Source: Favolaschia claudopus
Lineage: Eukaryota; Basidiomycota; Agaricomycetes; Agaricales; Mycenaceae
Direction: 5' to 3'
DNA: 64,000 nucleotides
Assembly: GCA_037176885.1 (NCBI GenBank)
Contig: JAWWNJ010000061.1
Span: 1,054,001 to 1,118,000 of the forward strand
Below the pieces are notes generated by a model. That model was not told the DNA's origin. It saw nothing but the letters and a program-made list of their open reading frames with translations, and searched no databases. The translations under genes and the position numbers were made by a program. Positions 33,856 through 45,594 of the stretch are shown one piece after another. Each line of letters opens with the position of its first letter. Position 1 is the first letter of the stretch.

Positions 33856-35712
33856 TCATTTTGCCACCACAGCGCGCCGACCCCATTCCCCCCACTGCCC
33901 TTGATCCTCCCTGGTATTGTGAGTCTGCAACCCCGACGACGAAAGAGTCGGAACTCGGGCGCGAAACACAGTCAATTCGTGTTCCGCAGATCCGAGAGTA
34001 GTTTCCTTCTGGGACGTGTAACGCAGGCTGAAGAGGAGTTTGCATGTCACCATCGGGGGGACATTTATTCCGAAAACAGAAGAGGATTGGTAAAGTGAAG
34101 GCTTTCAATGTAATAAAATAAGTATACAATCCATGATTCGACGGTCACTCACATCCGCCCAGTACCAGACTGACGCGTTTGCGGTATAAACAGCACTGAT
34201 TCTACGCAAAGCAAGGGTTCAAGTCAGCCAATCTGAATTCGAAAAATAATGTGGCTGCACATGAAGAAGTATATCACTGAATCCCGCACCAAGATGTTCA
34301 AAAGAGCTTGTCCACTTTTCCCAGAAAGAGGGGAGATCTTGGAAAGGCGGAAATTTTGTACACCCTTGATCAAGGTCAAAACGAAAAGAGTGAATTCGAA
34401 CGTGAGGATAGGGATCCAGTAGGCCGCAAAATACCTGTGATTTCGTTATGAGTTAGAGAAAAGAGGACTTAATCAACAACTTCTTACGGTGGGGTTGTGA
34501 TTGTACAAACGAAGAAACCGGGTCCGGGTTCCGATGAAGCTAATGTTGCGTCGATGTGTGAATGTTGACAGCCAGAGCATTCAAAAGATAAACTTACGGA
34601 CACCTTGAGTGATCGAAATGCCCATGATGGTTGAACTCGCCGCCAGCTGGAGACACCCGAACACCCCCAAGATGACGAGAAGGAGTTTGCTCCGATTATA
34701 GATAGCCCAGATGCGAATGACCAGGATCACTGAAACCAATGTAAGTGAGCGCCGGTAGAGCAAGAGCAATCCGCAACTTTGAATGATTCCGAGACTGACG
34801 AGAGCCGTCCCAATTTGCCATTTGAACCAATGTCCACCTAGAGTTCCGAAAAGTCTTGACTCAACCATCAGTCGCATTGTGAGCAAGGACAAAATATACA
34901 TCTGCAAACAACTTGATTAACTCTTCATCGGCAAGGGGTTGACAGACTCACAACTAAAAATCATTCGAGTTAGCAATGATCAGTTAAATTCTAACCATGA
35001 TGAACGAACCGGGGCAGTCAAAGTTGAAGGGCTCTGGTTGAGAAAAACTGAAAACATTTGAGAATCAGTCGCAGTCTTATTCAATCATTGTTTCGACCGC
35101 ACCAGACGCATTCACGCTGCAGTGATCGCAGCGAATCAAGTCAACAAGGTCTGTCCCATGGAGTTATTCTGATGAACTCACAAAGCACCGACAAGAGGGA
35201 GATATCTATTCTAAAAGGTGCCGTTCAATATATTTCAGTGGATTCTTTCTACATTTGTATAAGTAAGAGACGTACCAGGAAAAACAAAACTTTCATGAAA
35301 GACATAGGTTTGAACTGTTTTGCTCATCAATCTGAGATTCAGGGGAAATGACCGCAAATAACATACCCACATGAGCTCGAACTGCATCGCAATTGAAAAT
35401 TCTAGTGATCTCGCACTCAGGTATATCGGTTTGACTTGCCTCTTGGTCAAGTGTAGTAACTACGAGCATGCCATGGTTCAGATGTCACGAAAACAGATCC
35501 TTTTGAGCTTACTGTAGTCGTACAAGTACAGAACATCGAGGGCCACTAATAGGACATGATCAAAATTGAACAAGACTCCAGTTTACATTCCGGAGTGAAG
35601 AAAAAGCGAGCTCACATTCACAGGTCCGGGATGTCCTTGTGTTGGTAACTTCAGTGATAATCTGCTGCAATACTCCTGGAGGTAACCCAGTAGGAGGGTT
35701 TGGGTCTGCCAT
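33856..35712 (-). CDS. DUF6533-type integral membrane protein
   Basis: The minus-strand gene starts MADPNPPTGLPPGVLQQII at 35712 and has several short introns. After the leader comes FLFNFDHVLLVALDVLYLYD joined to YITTLDQEASQ, matching the YDYxLTLDxEV core that defines the DUF6533 family of basidiomycete membrane proteins. Further membrane segments follow: MYILSLLTMRL, LVIRIWAIYNRSKLLLVIL (the family's R-x-W-A-L-Y-x-x-S motif) and YWIPILTFEFTLFVLTLIKG. Next are LLNILVRDSVIYFF and a cytosolic tail with CKLLFSLRYTSQ. About seven transmembrane helices are expected. The family has no assigned function; members are numerous in agarics. The position inside the cluster may be incidental. The 3' end frame (stop at 33856) is my best choice but less certain than the core. 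Confidence 0.75.
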
Positions 35713-36161
35713 TGCACTTCAACTTTCCAACTGGTGAGTTCTAACTCGAGGTTCGGCTGATGGGATTCTAATGGAGACAAGCTTTTAAGCGTCAGCATAG
35801 CTTCACTGTCAACCCTTGATAACTCACCTTCTCCAGGGCTTCAGGTTGCACTGGGACGTCTCGTAAGTTGGCCGCGATAGATGCGGCGGGGTTTAATATG
35901 CATTGCAGCGCAACGGAAGCTATGGCATAATTAAAGCTCTTATCAGGGACAAGAGTTTCAGCCAGACGGAGGAGCTTCTTGAGCAGCAGTAGATGATAGT
36001 TTGTGACAGAGGTCGATTTCTCACGATCCGATGTCCACTGTTGCCTTGATCATGATGAATACCAAACTTGCTCTTGGACCCCGAAGACTCAGCTATGTAC
36101 GCTCAGTCTTCAACTGAAAATCTTTCGCCTTCACCCACTTCTATCCACCGTATTGAACTCC
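35713..36161. other. Spacer with a possible coding fragment
   Basis: Upstream of the DUF6533 and FAD monooxygenase genes, which diverge from here. A minus-strand frame at roughly 35828-36047 reads LKKLLRLAETLVPDKSFNYA then SVALQCILNPAASIAANLRD. It looks like real helical protein but has no start codon or confirmed partner exon, so it may be a relic. Confidence 0.3.
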
Positions 36162-37768
36162 ATGGCAAGATTGCACGTCATCGTCGTGGGCGCCGGAATT
36201 GGGGGTTTGGCGGCAGCCGCCGCTCTTCGCCAAAATGGTCACCAAGTTGAAGTGTGTATCGTCTTTTCGTTTCGTTTCCTTTGGCCCTCCTCATAGTGTC
36301 AGATATTCGAATCTTCCCATTTTGAAGAGGAGATTGGGGCGGGTATAGGATTACCGCCAAATGCGGTCAAAATTCTCAAATATCTTTCTTGCAACTTGGA
36401 GGAATTGCATTGTGTCCCCTACGAAGGAGTACGTTTGCAGCAGCCGAATGGTAATTGAGAATCTCTGAATAATAGATCCAGGTCGTCACTTTTTTTGCGA
36501 ACGGCTCGGAGGGCCTACCTCAAACATTGCATCACATAGCGAAAAGATTTGGGGAGGTAAATCTTGAAGTTCCACTCCGCGCGCTGAGTCTGGTGTTGTT
36601 AACCATACCACTAACAGAACTGGCTACTATGCCATCGCGTGGACCTTCACGCAGCGCTCAAAAACGTTGCTTGCGGGGCCTCGGTTCCGAAATCTACAAA
36701 TGCTCAGACGAGCGGCCCGCCTGCGGTCCTTCATCTGGGAAGGAAAGTTGTAGATTATAATGCAACATTGGGCGCTGTTACCTTAGAAAACGGCACTATT
36801 CAATATGGCGACTTGATTGTCGCGGCAGATGGTATTCGTGTACGTGTTTTCCTCTCGCGAACAACAAGTGGTTGTGCTAACAAATCTCTTAGTCCGCCTG
36901 CCGTAGCATTTTACCTGGAAATCCCGTAAAAGTTGAACCCTCAAACATTGCAGCGTACCGGTGGATGGTTGACAGATCCATCGTTGAAATTTATCCAGAG
37001 CTCGACTGGGTAACCGCTGGACCGTCCGGACCCAAGATCGTCACGACGGCCGATTCACGCGTGCTGATAGTCTATCCTTGCCGTGACGGTAAACTATTGA
37101 ACGTGCTCGGAATTCACAGTGACCCTGGTCAGGACGGCATGGGTATGGATGGTCGAGTCGAAACCCCCTTTCCGCAACATCACTGACTTGTATCTATTTA
37201 AGATTGGAATCGACCGGCAGCTCAGGCTGAAGTGACGGACATGTTTTCGGACTGCCATCCCCAGTTCATAAAATTCATATCTCTAGCGGAAAATATACGT
37301 CTCTGGCAGATGAGATGTACTCCTGTGCTAGATGCTTGGGTGGACGGAAGCATTGCGTTGCTCGGAGACGCTGCACATGCCACTCTCCCGAGTGAGTGTT
37401 CCATTGCACTTGTATTGATCGCGAGTTGAAGTATTACAAGCGTTTGGGCAAGGCTTTGCATTAGCATTGGAAGATGCTGTCACACTCGGGGTTTTGTTCC
37501 CGTCGGGATCAGCCCCAATCAATGTCCCCGAACGCCTAAAAGCATATCAAGTGCTCCGCAAACAGCGCGCTGAGTACGTAGCTGGCCAATCTCGGGATCA
37601 GATTATTTTTCCTACGATGAGAGGATTGTTCTATCGCTGTACGCTATTTTCTTTATTGCTCAAGGCAGACCAAATAAACTCGTTCCAGCGCCAGAAATGC
37701 AGCAAGACATAATGGGTTACGATGCGCGAAAAGTCGCCGAATCTTTCTTTCAGTCTATTCCGTTGTAG
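36162..37768 (+). CDS. FAD-dependent monooxygenase, salicylate-hydroxylase type
   Basis: A plus-strand gene with about seven exons and a start at 36162 (MARLHVIVVGAGIGGLAAAA). The GxGxxG FAD-binding motif lies at residues 9-14. The next exon, FESSHFEEEIGAGIGLPPNA, carries the acidic end of the ribose-binding strand. HRVDLHAALK and GDLIVAADGIRS (the DG motif contacting FAD and NADPH) follow. GSIALLGDAAHATLP is the second FAD signature, with the C-terminal FGQGFALALEDAVTLG helix. The stop is at 37768 after ESFFQSIPL. The architecture is that of class A flavoprotein monooxygenases, which hydroxylate aromatic or polyketide substrates with NAD(P)H and oxygen. Within the cluster a tailoring hydroxylation is the natural inference. 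It is cytosolic unless the hydrophobic tail near FYRCTLFSLLL is membrane-inserted; an intron probably lies there. Confidence 0.87.
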
Positions 37769-38036
37769 ATGATCTCATTGGGACATACTGCTATTATGAT
37801 CTTTCGTGAAATTACCGATTTGCGAGTGTTGGTGGTGCCCTCGCCGGTCTTGTCTCGTTTTTTGAACGTACGAATTCGAAATTCAACCGTGGGAATACGG
37901 CGTACAGCCACGAGCTGAACTCAATTCGCATCGAAAGGCGGTACCAGAACCCTCATGCAACAATCCAACTTCTGCATTGCATCAGTAGTTACTATGGGTA
38001 CACACAAGAAAATCGAAAGCAAATTGTGACGTCGAT

Positions 38037-40216
38037 CTAGGGAGCGGACAAGGTGTTCAAGTATTGGGACAGTCCGGCCTTACCGGACACAATTGCTCCT
38101 ACCATCCCATCCGGACGAACGGCAACACAGCAGACGCAGTCGGATGGCGCAGAATACCCTCGGAATCCGTGCCCATCCTGGTCACGCACGAAGACAGCTC
38201 CAGTGGTAACAGTCACGTCTACTCCTAGTGGGAGAACGACGACACTTTGAACTTTGTGCGATACACCGGTCAGGAAGTCGATGATCTCATCTGTGGCGCT
38301 GTTTTCTACCACAGGGCAGAATAGCAAGACAGTGTGGGCGGTATACTTGAATATCTCGAACAATGATAACGTTCGCGCTCCAGCGTTGAGTTCCAATAAC
38401 CCTGGCGCATCAGGCGCGCGATCACCGGCAGCCAAAGGAATGCCTGCTTCGGTATCGCAGCCATACGCGGTGCGTTCTTCATTGCTAGTAGGCCGTTCAT
38501 TGAGGACAATGGAGCTCCATCGGTAATTGACACCGAGCTGATCGAGAGACTTGTTACGCTTCCAGTGCGCTGTATCGTCAAGTTTATCCGACTTGAACGC
38601 TTTTGTATGTAGCTCGGTAGTCTTGTCTAACATCTCTGCGATCACTGGCAGGCGCTCCTCCCCGTAAGTCGAGAGCAGTTTCGGGGTTGACAAATTGAGG
38701 ACAACAGAAGCGAGCTTCCAGGCCAGGTTGAACTGCGCCAATCGATGAATTCTTAAAACGAGGCAAAACTAACGCTCGACATACAGAATCTTGGACGCTG
38801 GAATTCATACCCTGCAGCAAATTTATCAATTATGGATACACGCGGCTGCCAAGGTTGAAATGCTAACCTGACCTCCGAACAGGGAATGTACATGCGCCGC
38901 ATCTGTGCGATTTATTAGGAATGCCAAGGTCGAGAATCTCAAATCGCGCACCTCCGACTATAAAAACCCGGTCTTTTCCTACCTCATCTACCATGCGAAT
39001 ATTTGGGCTGACGAAGAAATCATCAACAGAAGTCTAGTTATTCACCAAGACACTCACATATATTCCGAGATCCACACTATTTCTCGGAGGCGAATATCTT
39101 TACGCCCAGTGTGCGATTCAAAAAAGAGACGGAACTCTTCGGGATTCGTAAGAACCTTCTGCCGGTCAAGTTCTTTGCCAGCCATTTGAACGCTGAACAG
39201 ATTTTCTGTCGTTTGTCCCGGCCAAGCCAATATTCTGAGCTGGTCAGTAATCCGATGAATCACATCTATCAAACCAACCCACGTCGCTGCAGGTCCTTTG
39301 GACCACATGTGTATATGCTAAGCGTGCGTTCGTGAATCGGCAAGAAACAGAAACGGCCTTCGCAAAAGCATACCTCTTTATCGAGGCCATCCAGGATCAC
39401 ATCCGATACGATGAGCTGGTCTTCTGTGCGGGTTTCGCCGAGAAAGGAAAGTCCTAGATGCTTTCGGACGATCCCTGCCACCCTCTGAGGGCGAGTAATA
39501 GATCAGAAAGGATGTAACGAACCTTTAGCGCCGTCCGCGCCAACGAGGTACTTGGCTTTTATGGTGTTGAGAGTAGAAGTTTCTACTGAAGAAACACGGG
39601 CCGAGACGTGCTCTGAGTGCTGCTCGAAGTCGAGCAACTGGGTCCCGAGTTCAACGACACAGCCAAACTGCTTAAGATGGTCGCGGAGAATTCTTTCAAC
39701 CTGATCTTGGCCTAGGAAAACGGCATTGAGCTTAGAGTGGCGTCAGTCGATATCCGGGTGGTATAAATGCCGACGTACAAAGGGACAGCTTGGGGTCGGC
39801 TCCAACGTAGGAGACATGGCCCATGTCTTGAGAGGTTTGACACCTTCGGGCAATACATAACTCTGAAATACGGCTGGTGCATGGGCGATCTTCAGGACTT
39901 CATCCAGAACGCCCAACATTTTGAACACTTCTAGCGTTCGAGGCTGCCATAGAAATTGAATCGTTCGATTCGTTTCTTGGCGAGTTCAACATTGAAGATT
40001 CGACGTACTGTAATACCGGCTCCGCGTCTTCCTACTCGATAGCTTGGCTCCTTGTCAATAATTCGGACGGAAATATTCGACATTGCGAGACAGAGAGCGA
40101 GGATGAGGCCTGATGGCCCGGCGCCCACCTAAGACAATGAATCATGACATTCAGGCGCACTCCGACTCTCCAAGAGGATTACATACGACGAGAACATCAC
40201 AGGAGACGTCTTGCAT
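38037..40216 (-). CDS. FAD-dependent monooxygenase, phenol 2-monooxygenase type with thioredoxin-like C-terminus
   Basis: A minus-strand multi-exon gene. The proposed first exon MQDVSCDVLV (start 40216) splices to VGAGPSGLILALCLAMSNIS, giving an N-terminal Rossmann FAD motif. RIIDKEPSYRVGRRGAGITV follows. Then come AKYLVGADGAK (DG motif), WPGQTTENLFSVQ, and, rebuilt across an intron, VFIVGDAAHVHSLFGGQGMN, the second FAD-contact motif of the PHBH/phenol hydroxylase group. After FNLAWKLASV the C-terminal 200 residues (GDRAPDAPGL, LFCPVVENSATDEI, VFVRDQDGHGFRGYSA) form the thioredoxin-like dimerisation domain of this group; the usual CxxC is absent, as is normal there. It hydroxylates phenolic rings. 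It is the second flavin oxidase of the cluster and convergent with the gene at 36162-37768. Confidence 0.88.
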
Positions 40217-41698
40217 GGCGAGACTTGGCGGAACTTGCGAATTACGCGGTATGTAGTACCAACTTGAATAAACAAGCCTGGAGGCTTGAAGTTCTGTCCC
40301 TTTCAAAAAGCTCACGCGATTGCCGTTGAATGATCGATTTCAGGGTGTCTGGGGTTCAGAAATGCAGCGCTTGTCAGTAGACTAGTAAGCTCGCCGCGCA
40401 ACACGGCGTTTTGCAGATATGTACATCTCACGACCAAATATACATGGCGGGTTGGACGTGGGTGCGATGATTATCCGATGCTGTGGTGCCCATAGATAGC
40501 TCGATCGTCGGGAGAAGAAGATGGAGAGAGAGGGAGAGGAACGAGACCACTCGGTGAAACCGAATGCTCGAGTGCATGATGGTCAGATCTAGAGGTTGGG
40601 CGGGATATCGTCAGGCTCCGGAAATTTCCGGCTGGAATGTGCCAGTGAGCACCTCAGTTCAGTTCGGTTCGCCCAGAATCCATTCGTGTGCTTTCGACTC
40701 GTCCAATTAGAGAGTATCCTCAGCTTAGGGTTAATCAGTATTGTTAGAAGTGCGCCTACAAAGGCCCATCACGTCGTCGTAACTGCTTCCAGCTGCCAGT
40801 GGTGTTGTTCCACGCAGCCTGGTATTGAAAGCGGCGGAGAACTGAGAGTGAAAATTTGGGGGCTGATGTGGAACAAGCCTGGCAGGGACTACTCAGGCAG
40901 AACAAGGGCAGAAGCACTGAGATTCCACAGCGAAGTCTCGAGGCTCGAACGAGGCCTCAAGTTCTCACTAATGACTATTAGCGCGTAGAAATTTTCTAGA
41001 TAATCCATAAGTCCATCTCAAGCATCTGGGACGGCAAGGTCGGACGCGTATCTGTTGCATGTCTGGTCTCCTATAGCACACTGTCCCGTATTACGAGATC
41101 CATCATGGCTAAGTTATGTTTCTCGATTTCTTCCTTACCCACCTGAGCAGGTTGAGCTACCATCGCGATCTTCCCCCTGCGCAGTGGTTTGTCCAGGACA
41201 TGAAGCGTACACTGCAACCTGCGCCTTCTTGGACACAGCTATCAAGCCCTCGGACGGAAAACGTCCCTCGGTGACCTCTGGCACGCATGACTTGACTTGG
41301 GCTCTGAGCGATAGGAAGCATGCTGGACGATCCGACCCCTGGAAAGAGATTCGAGGCGTTCCCCTTTGAGGGCCTGATTGGAATTCACAGACCCTGTGTT
41401 ATTGTCCTTTGCCATCGCTGTCGAAGTAACAGAGGAGGAGGAAGCCATGGGGTCTTTGCGGCAGTCTTGCTAGACTAACGGGTCAGACGGGCTGAGGGTT
41501 CAGCAGGATTGAGTAAAGACCGTTCGCCGACTGTCACCCCGGCTTCCTACTGGATTGCTTGGGCAGGTCTCCCGTGGTTAACGGAATTTGCGTTTAAAAA
41601 GTAAGGCGTTGTCAGCGCGAGCGATGCAATTGACGAGTAGTCAGTCCGCCAGTCCCCATTCCATTACGAAGACATATAGAAACAATACCCATTAATAA
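40217..41698. other. Longest gene-free interval (about 1.5 kb)
   Basis: Frames at 40596-40988 and 41055-41369 on the plus strand have no recognisable content, poor starts and no paired exons. This is a plausible right-hand border of the polyketide cluster. Confidence 0.5.
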
Positions 41699-42384
41699 TT
41701 AGTGTAATGTGCGAGTCGAGAAGAAGCGGTAAGCAAGCCATCCTGCGAGCACGGCGAATGGTGCCAAATATAACAAACTACAGAAAAACCGGGTTAGAGT
41801 TATAGCGTAGCGAATGGCAAAGAAAGAAACTAGGCGTACTTGAAGCCCCCCTGCGAACTCGGTGTCTTGGGTACGGGCGCCGACGCTGCATCTTTCGTGT
41901 CCTACGAACGAACGAACAGACAATGGTCAGAGGGTTCTGAAGATATGAAAAGCAAGACTGCGGGCGCACTTTGCGTTCCTCCTCGTATACACCGACCAGC
42001 ATGTCGGCAAGCATCTCGACCGCTTCGTCAGAGTGACCCACGTCCTCGAATGCGTCGCTCGCGTCCTTGCCTGGGGTTTTCGTGAAATTGGGTGCTTTTT
42101 CTGAGGGAATGTGTCCCTACCGGCTTCCGCAATGATTACTTCGTCACCACCTGGGTGCTGGAAACATAGGTTAACGAAAAAAACCTGACGACTTGAAGAG
42201 AGCGACGTACCTCATCCAAAAATTCCGTGACGTTGTACACTGTAACCAGAGCAAAGCATATAAGACGGGGGTAACCTTAAATTCAAGAAGTTTAAGTACC
42301 CTTTCCGTGTATGAGGGTGTACATCGACGTCTTGGTGCAGTGGGCACGCAGTTCAGCGAGGTTTACGGTTTTGCGGTCAGACAT
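41699..42384 (-). CDS. CYB5: Tail-anchored cytochrome b5, canonical type
   Basis: The minus-strand gene with small exons starts MSDRKTVNLAELRAH at 42384. Joined exons give the cytochrome b5 core: YTLIHGKG, VYNVTEFLDE, HPGGDEVIIAEA with the first axial His, and KDASDAFEDVGHSDEAVEML with the second. ADMLVGVYEEERK follows. The last exon LCYLAPFAVLAGWLAYRFFS with RTLH is a C-terminal membrane anchor with basic residues after it, typical for insertion in the ER or mitochondrial outer membrane. Electron donation to lipid desaturases, sterol enzymes or P450s is the family role. It is one of four cytochrome b5 genes in the window, closest in type to the one at 49127-49834. Confidence 0.9.
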
Positions 42385-42915
42385 GGCGAAAGAGTTGGAG
42401 GGGTTGAACGAAGAGAGGTGAAGAAAGGTGAAAAATTACGAGATGTGTGCTCAAGCGCTCGACTACACGCGTATCACGCTGTTTACCGGAAAACCAGGTG
42501 GATGAATGAGAAAACCCATGTTGGTCACTATTTTGGGTAACTACCTTCGCCGTAGGCTAGGATTTGATGGGGGTTAGGTCAGCGAAGCGTGGGAGTGATG
42601 CTGAGTTTGAACTTTGCGTGATCCACCAATGGCAACTTTCCTTTTGGGCAGCGCGCTATATCTCGCCATCTCTCTCTTCGCTCATTGGCAATTTCTAAAG
42701 GCTCGGACACCTTCGACAACACTCCTGGAGACTCGTAGCTGGGTCGTCTCACTGCCTTTACCGAGGTCGACATTCGACACAGTTTAGGCCGCAGCGGCCA
42801 TCGATATTCTCATCAACCTCATCACTAACTCTATAGACTCGGCGGAAGTAGACTACCTTCGTTGTAGCCCTTTCAACTCTTTACACTCTTCGCCGGTCTT
42901 ATCCGGCCCAGCACG
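42385..42915. other. Divergent promoter region between cytochrome b5 and Cir_N gene
   Basis: The two genes face away from each other. No coding sequence is supported. Confidence 0.5.
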
Positions 42916-43839
42916 ATGGGGAAGCTCAACATCGCCCACCACAAGTCATATCATCCCTACAGGAGGGATAACATCGAGAAAGTTCGGCGGGATGAAGAGG
43001 AGGCTCGTTTACAGGAAGCCAAAGAGGAAGGACGGATGCTGCTCGCGGTGCGTCAACATTCGACTATTCAGCATACAAAAAAGGCTCACAGAATTTTGAC
43101 AGGATTCCGAGGCTCGAATAGATAGGCTTCGCGAGCGTGCTGGAACAAAAACGTCGAAACCGCGGAAAGAGGACGATGAATTAGCTGAACTTGCAGCCCA
43201 GGGATCTATGCAGCCTGCGGTGCTACCGACTACGGACGGACATATCAATTTCTTCGAGGATTTGGAGCATGTGTGTATACCCTCCAAGCCAGCTGGTGCG
43301 ACTGATCGCTTTCACAGAACGCAATTGCTACGTCCATCCGAACCGCTAAGAAGACGGAGCCAGTAGAGACGGATCGAGGCGTTCCTCTAGCACCTTCCGC
43401 AAAAGACCTCAAACCATGGTACACCGCACGAGCCTCCAACCCAGACGACGAAGACGTCCATGACGAGAAGCGCATGCGCGACACGGCTCGGAAATCCGTG
43501 CACGATCCTCTCACATCCATCACCCACCAACTCGCTTCTCGAAACGCATCCAGCTCGACATCCAAATCCACTTACAATCGCTCTCGCCCCATGCCCCCGC
43601 CATCGCACGCCACGCAGCCACCGCAAGTGCAGGCCCGGCTCAACCGCGAGTCATCTGAACGCGAGCGGGCGATGGAGTTGATACGGAGGAAGCAGCGTGA
43701 GCAACGGGGAAGCGAGACGCCGAGTACGGTGCATGGGGGTGGTTACGCTGATGTTTTCAACCGACGCGAGGTCGAGGAGGCTCATCGCGGGAGGGAGAGG
43801 CGTGGGCGGGAGACGGATTATCGACGGACACGATGGTAG
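42916..43839 (+). CDS. Cir_N-domain protein, LENG1/CWC25-like putative splicing-associated factor
   Basis: Three exons (42916-43047, 43103-43270, 43318-43839) join in phase to 273 residues. The N-terminus MGKLNIAHHKSYHPYRRDNI, then KVRRDEEEARLQEAKEEGR, is the Cir_N domain of the CIR/LENG1/CWC25 group: L-N-I-x-H-H-K-S-x-H, then RRDE with a long charged helix. The rest is basic, Ser/Arg-rich and disordered (RRKQREQRGSE, RGRERRGRETDYRRTRW), as in homologues. Known members are nuclear and linked to the spliceosome or transcriptional corepression. Of these, the HHKSYH spacing and short length favour a LENG1-like protein over CWC25. The start is chosen because the domain begins at the ATG. Confidence 0.85.
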
Positions 43840-44530
43840 TGGTGCGCTTGCTGTTCCTTCAATTGTGTATTTGTATCATGTGTATTTTTTCTGAGTGTAG
43901 CTCCTTCCTAATCTGGACGATATCGGTTGTCTGTTTGTATTGCTGGTCCTCTTACGCTTCGCCATGCCTCCAACCCGCACAACCTCCAGTCTACCCTCGC
44001 ACACCAAGGCGCACTGGGGTTACTGGCGCCGATTGAGAGCTGCTTGTTTTTGACTTGGTGTGCTGCGTTGATTCACTCATAGCCTCATCCGAAGTCACTC
44101 AAGGTTCTTTTCTTGCCGGCGCCCGCAGAGCAGCTTGGGGAAGCAGTTTGGGGCGCACTTGTGTACCGCTATGGGTGGATATGACGTCGTAAGGTCATTC
44201 TCATTCCGCCGTTATTGTTAACGTATTGTGGAAGGCCTGATGGCCCCCGGTAACCTTAAGGTTTTCGTACTTCGCGCGACCCATTCCTTTCCCGTGAAGC
44301 ACCTCTGCATATTTTGCCCCTCGTACTTAGTTTTGCACAGGCCTCCACCACGACGCCCGCCGCGTAATATCAGCATTATCATTCCAATTTGAACGCGCCG
44401 CGGCGCCGTCATCTTCAACGTCGTCGTTTTCTTGCCCTCCCAGTAACTTAGCTCCCAGTATTCAGACGCGTGATGTCACATCTCGTGACTCGTCAATGTC
44501 ATCTCAGCCTTTCCGCCAACGACGTGCACG
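43840..44530. other. Interval before the recombinase relic
   Basis: No gene is seen. It holds the third copy of the short dispersed repeat (43901-43930) and pyrimidine-rich sequence that may be the left end of the decayed element that follows. Confidence 0.4.
43901..43930 (-). repeat. Short dispersed repeat, copy 3 of 3
   Basis: CTCCTTCCTAATCTGGACGA then TATCGGTTGT matches 8201-8228 and the reverse complement of 1125-1157. Confidence 0.5.
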
Positions 44531-45500
44531 ATGCAGCCACGGTTGAAGTACTGGGACGAGCCGTCTCCCCAACCCGACCCAGCCTCAGTTCCCTTGCCTA
44601 CTCTCCGTACTCTTGCGTTTCCCAATGACCCACCTTCTGTCCTCTCGCCTACCCCCGTCCTCCTACCAAGATTTCTTCCACGCCTACTACATGACTGCAT
44701 CTCACCGGGACCTCATCGTACCAGTACTGCCAAAGCCGTACATTCGCCCTTGTTGCTTCCGTTTCCCACCCTCACTGTATCCAAGAACAACCCTGCTCCC
44801 AGAAAACCCAAAGAGGGCAACGAGATAGTCAATAACGAATTCCGCCCACAAGTTCTCGCGGCAGATCGCCTGCGCTGTTGGTCTTCACCCTTCGCCAAGG
44901 AACACGATGCCGAGTTTCGAAAAACTTTCCCGAGGACGTCGTCAACAAAACCTATGCTGCTCTATTCGCTTCCTTCGACCCCAACACGCAATCTACCTAC
45001 GCCGCTGGCCTCCTACGCTTCCATCAATTTTGTGACCGCCACGAAATACCTGAGCGCGCGCGCATGCCGGCCTCATACTTTCTCCTCGCTGCCTTCATTG
45101 CGGACCTCGTAGGCTCGGTCAGCGGCGGAACATTGAATTCTTGGATGCTAGGCATCAAGGCCTGGCACGACGTGAACGGCGCCCCCTGGGGAGGAGATCA
45201 CCGCTGGGTTGAACTCGCCCTTTGCACGGCTAACAAACAAGGCACCGCGATCAAGCGCGAACATGACCCGTCACTGTCGAATATCTCCCAGTCCTCAAGG
45301 ACCATCTCGACATCGGGAAACCCTTCGACGCCGCCGTCTAGGCACTAGCACCTGCCGCCTTCTCGAGCTGCAGGCGCTCTTATGTGGAGCAGAAGGACGT
45401 CGTGTTTCACAGACGTATAGAAGTCCTGAGATCGACGCGTCAGGTCTCAAACACGGTCGCGTAGTGAGGTATCCCCGCATGAAGCCTCAGTCGTGTACCA
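44531..45500 (+). pseudogene. Decayed Crypton-like tyrosine recombinase, N-terminal part
   Basis: The plus strand shows ADRLRCWSSPFAKEHDAEFR, then in a second frame FPEDVVNKTYAALFASFDPN, STYAAGLLRFHQFCDRHEIP, ASYFLLAAFIADLVGSVSGG, TLNSWMLGIKAWHDVNGAPW and GDHRW. After another one-base frame change come PVTVEYLPVLKDHLDIGKPF and DAAV followed by TAG, where the family has Trp. This order (SAM-like core-binding domain, then GTL..W..G..AWH..NGAPW) matches the integrase-like proteins abundant in agaric genomes. At least two frameshifts and one nonsense change are visible, and the catalytic R-H-R-Y half is missing. It is a dead, truncated mobile-element gene. Confidence 0.7.
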
Positions 45501-45594
45501 GGGTCCATTGGTATCACCCGGAGAGGGAATGTATGCCTGTATTTTTCCTCCTCACAGTGGAGACTGTCTAGTAAAGACTCGGACACGAGCAAAT

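Noticed and set aside
40596..41369. Two plus-strand frames in the long gap
   Set aside because: No domain, no splice partners and no conservation elsewhere in the window.
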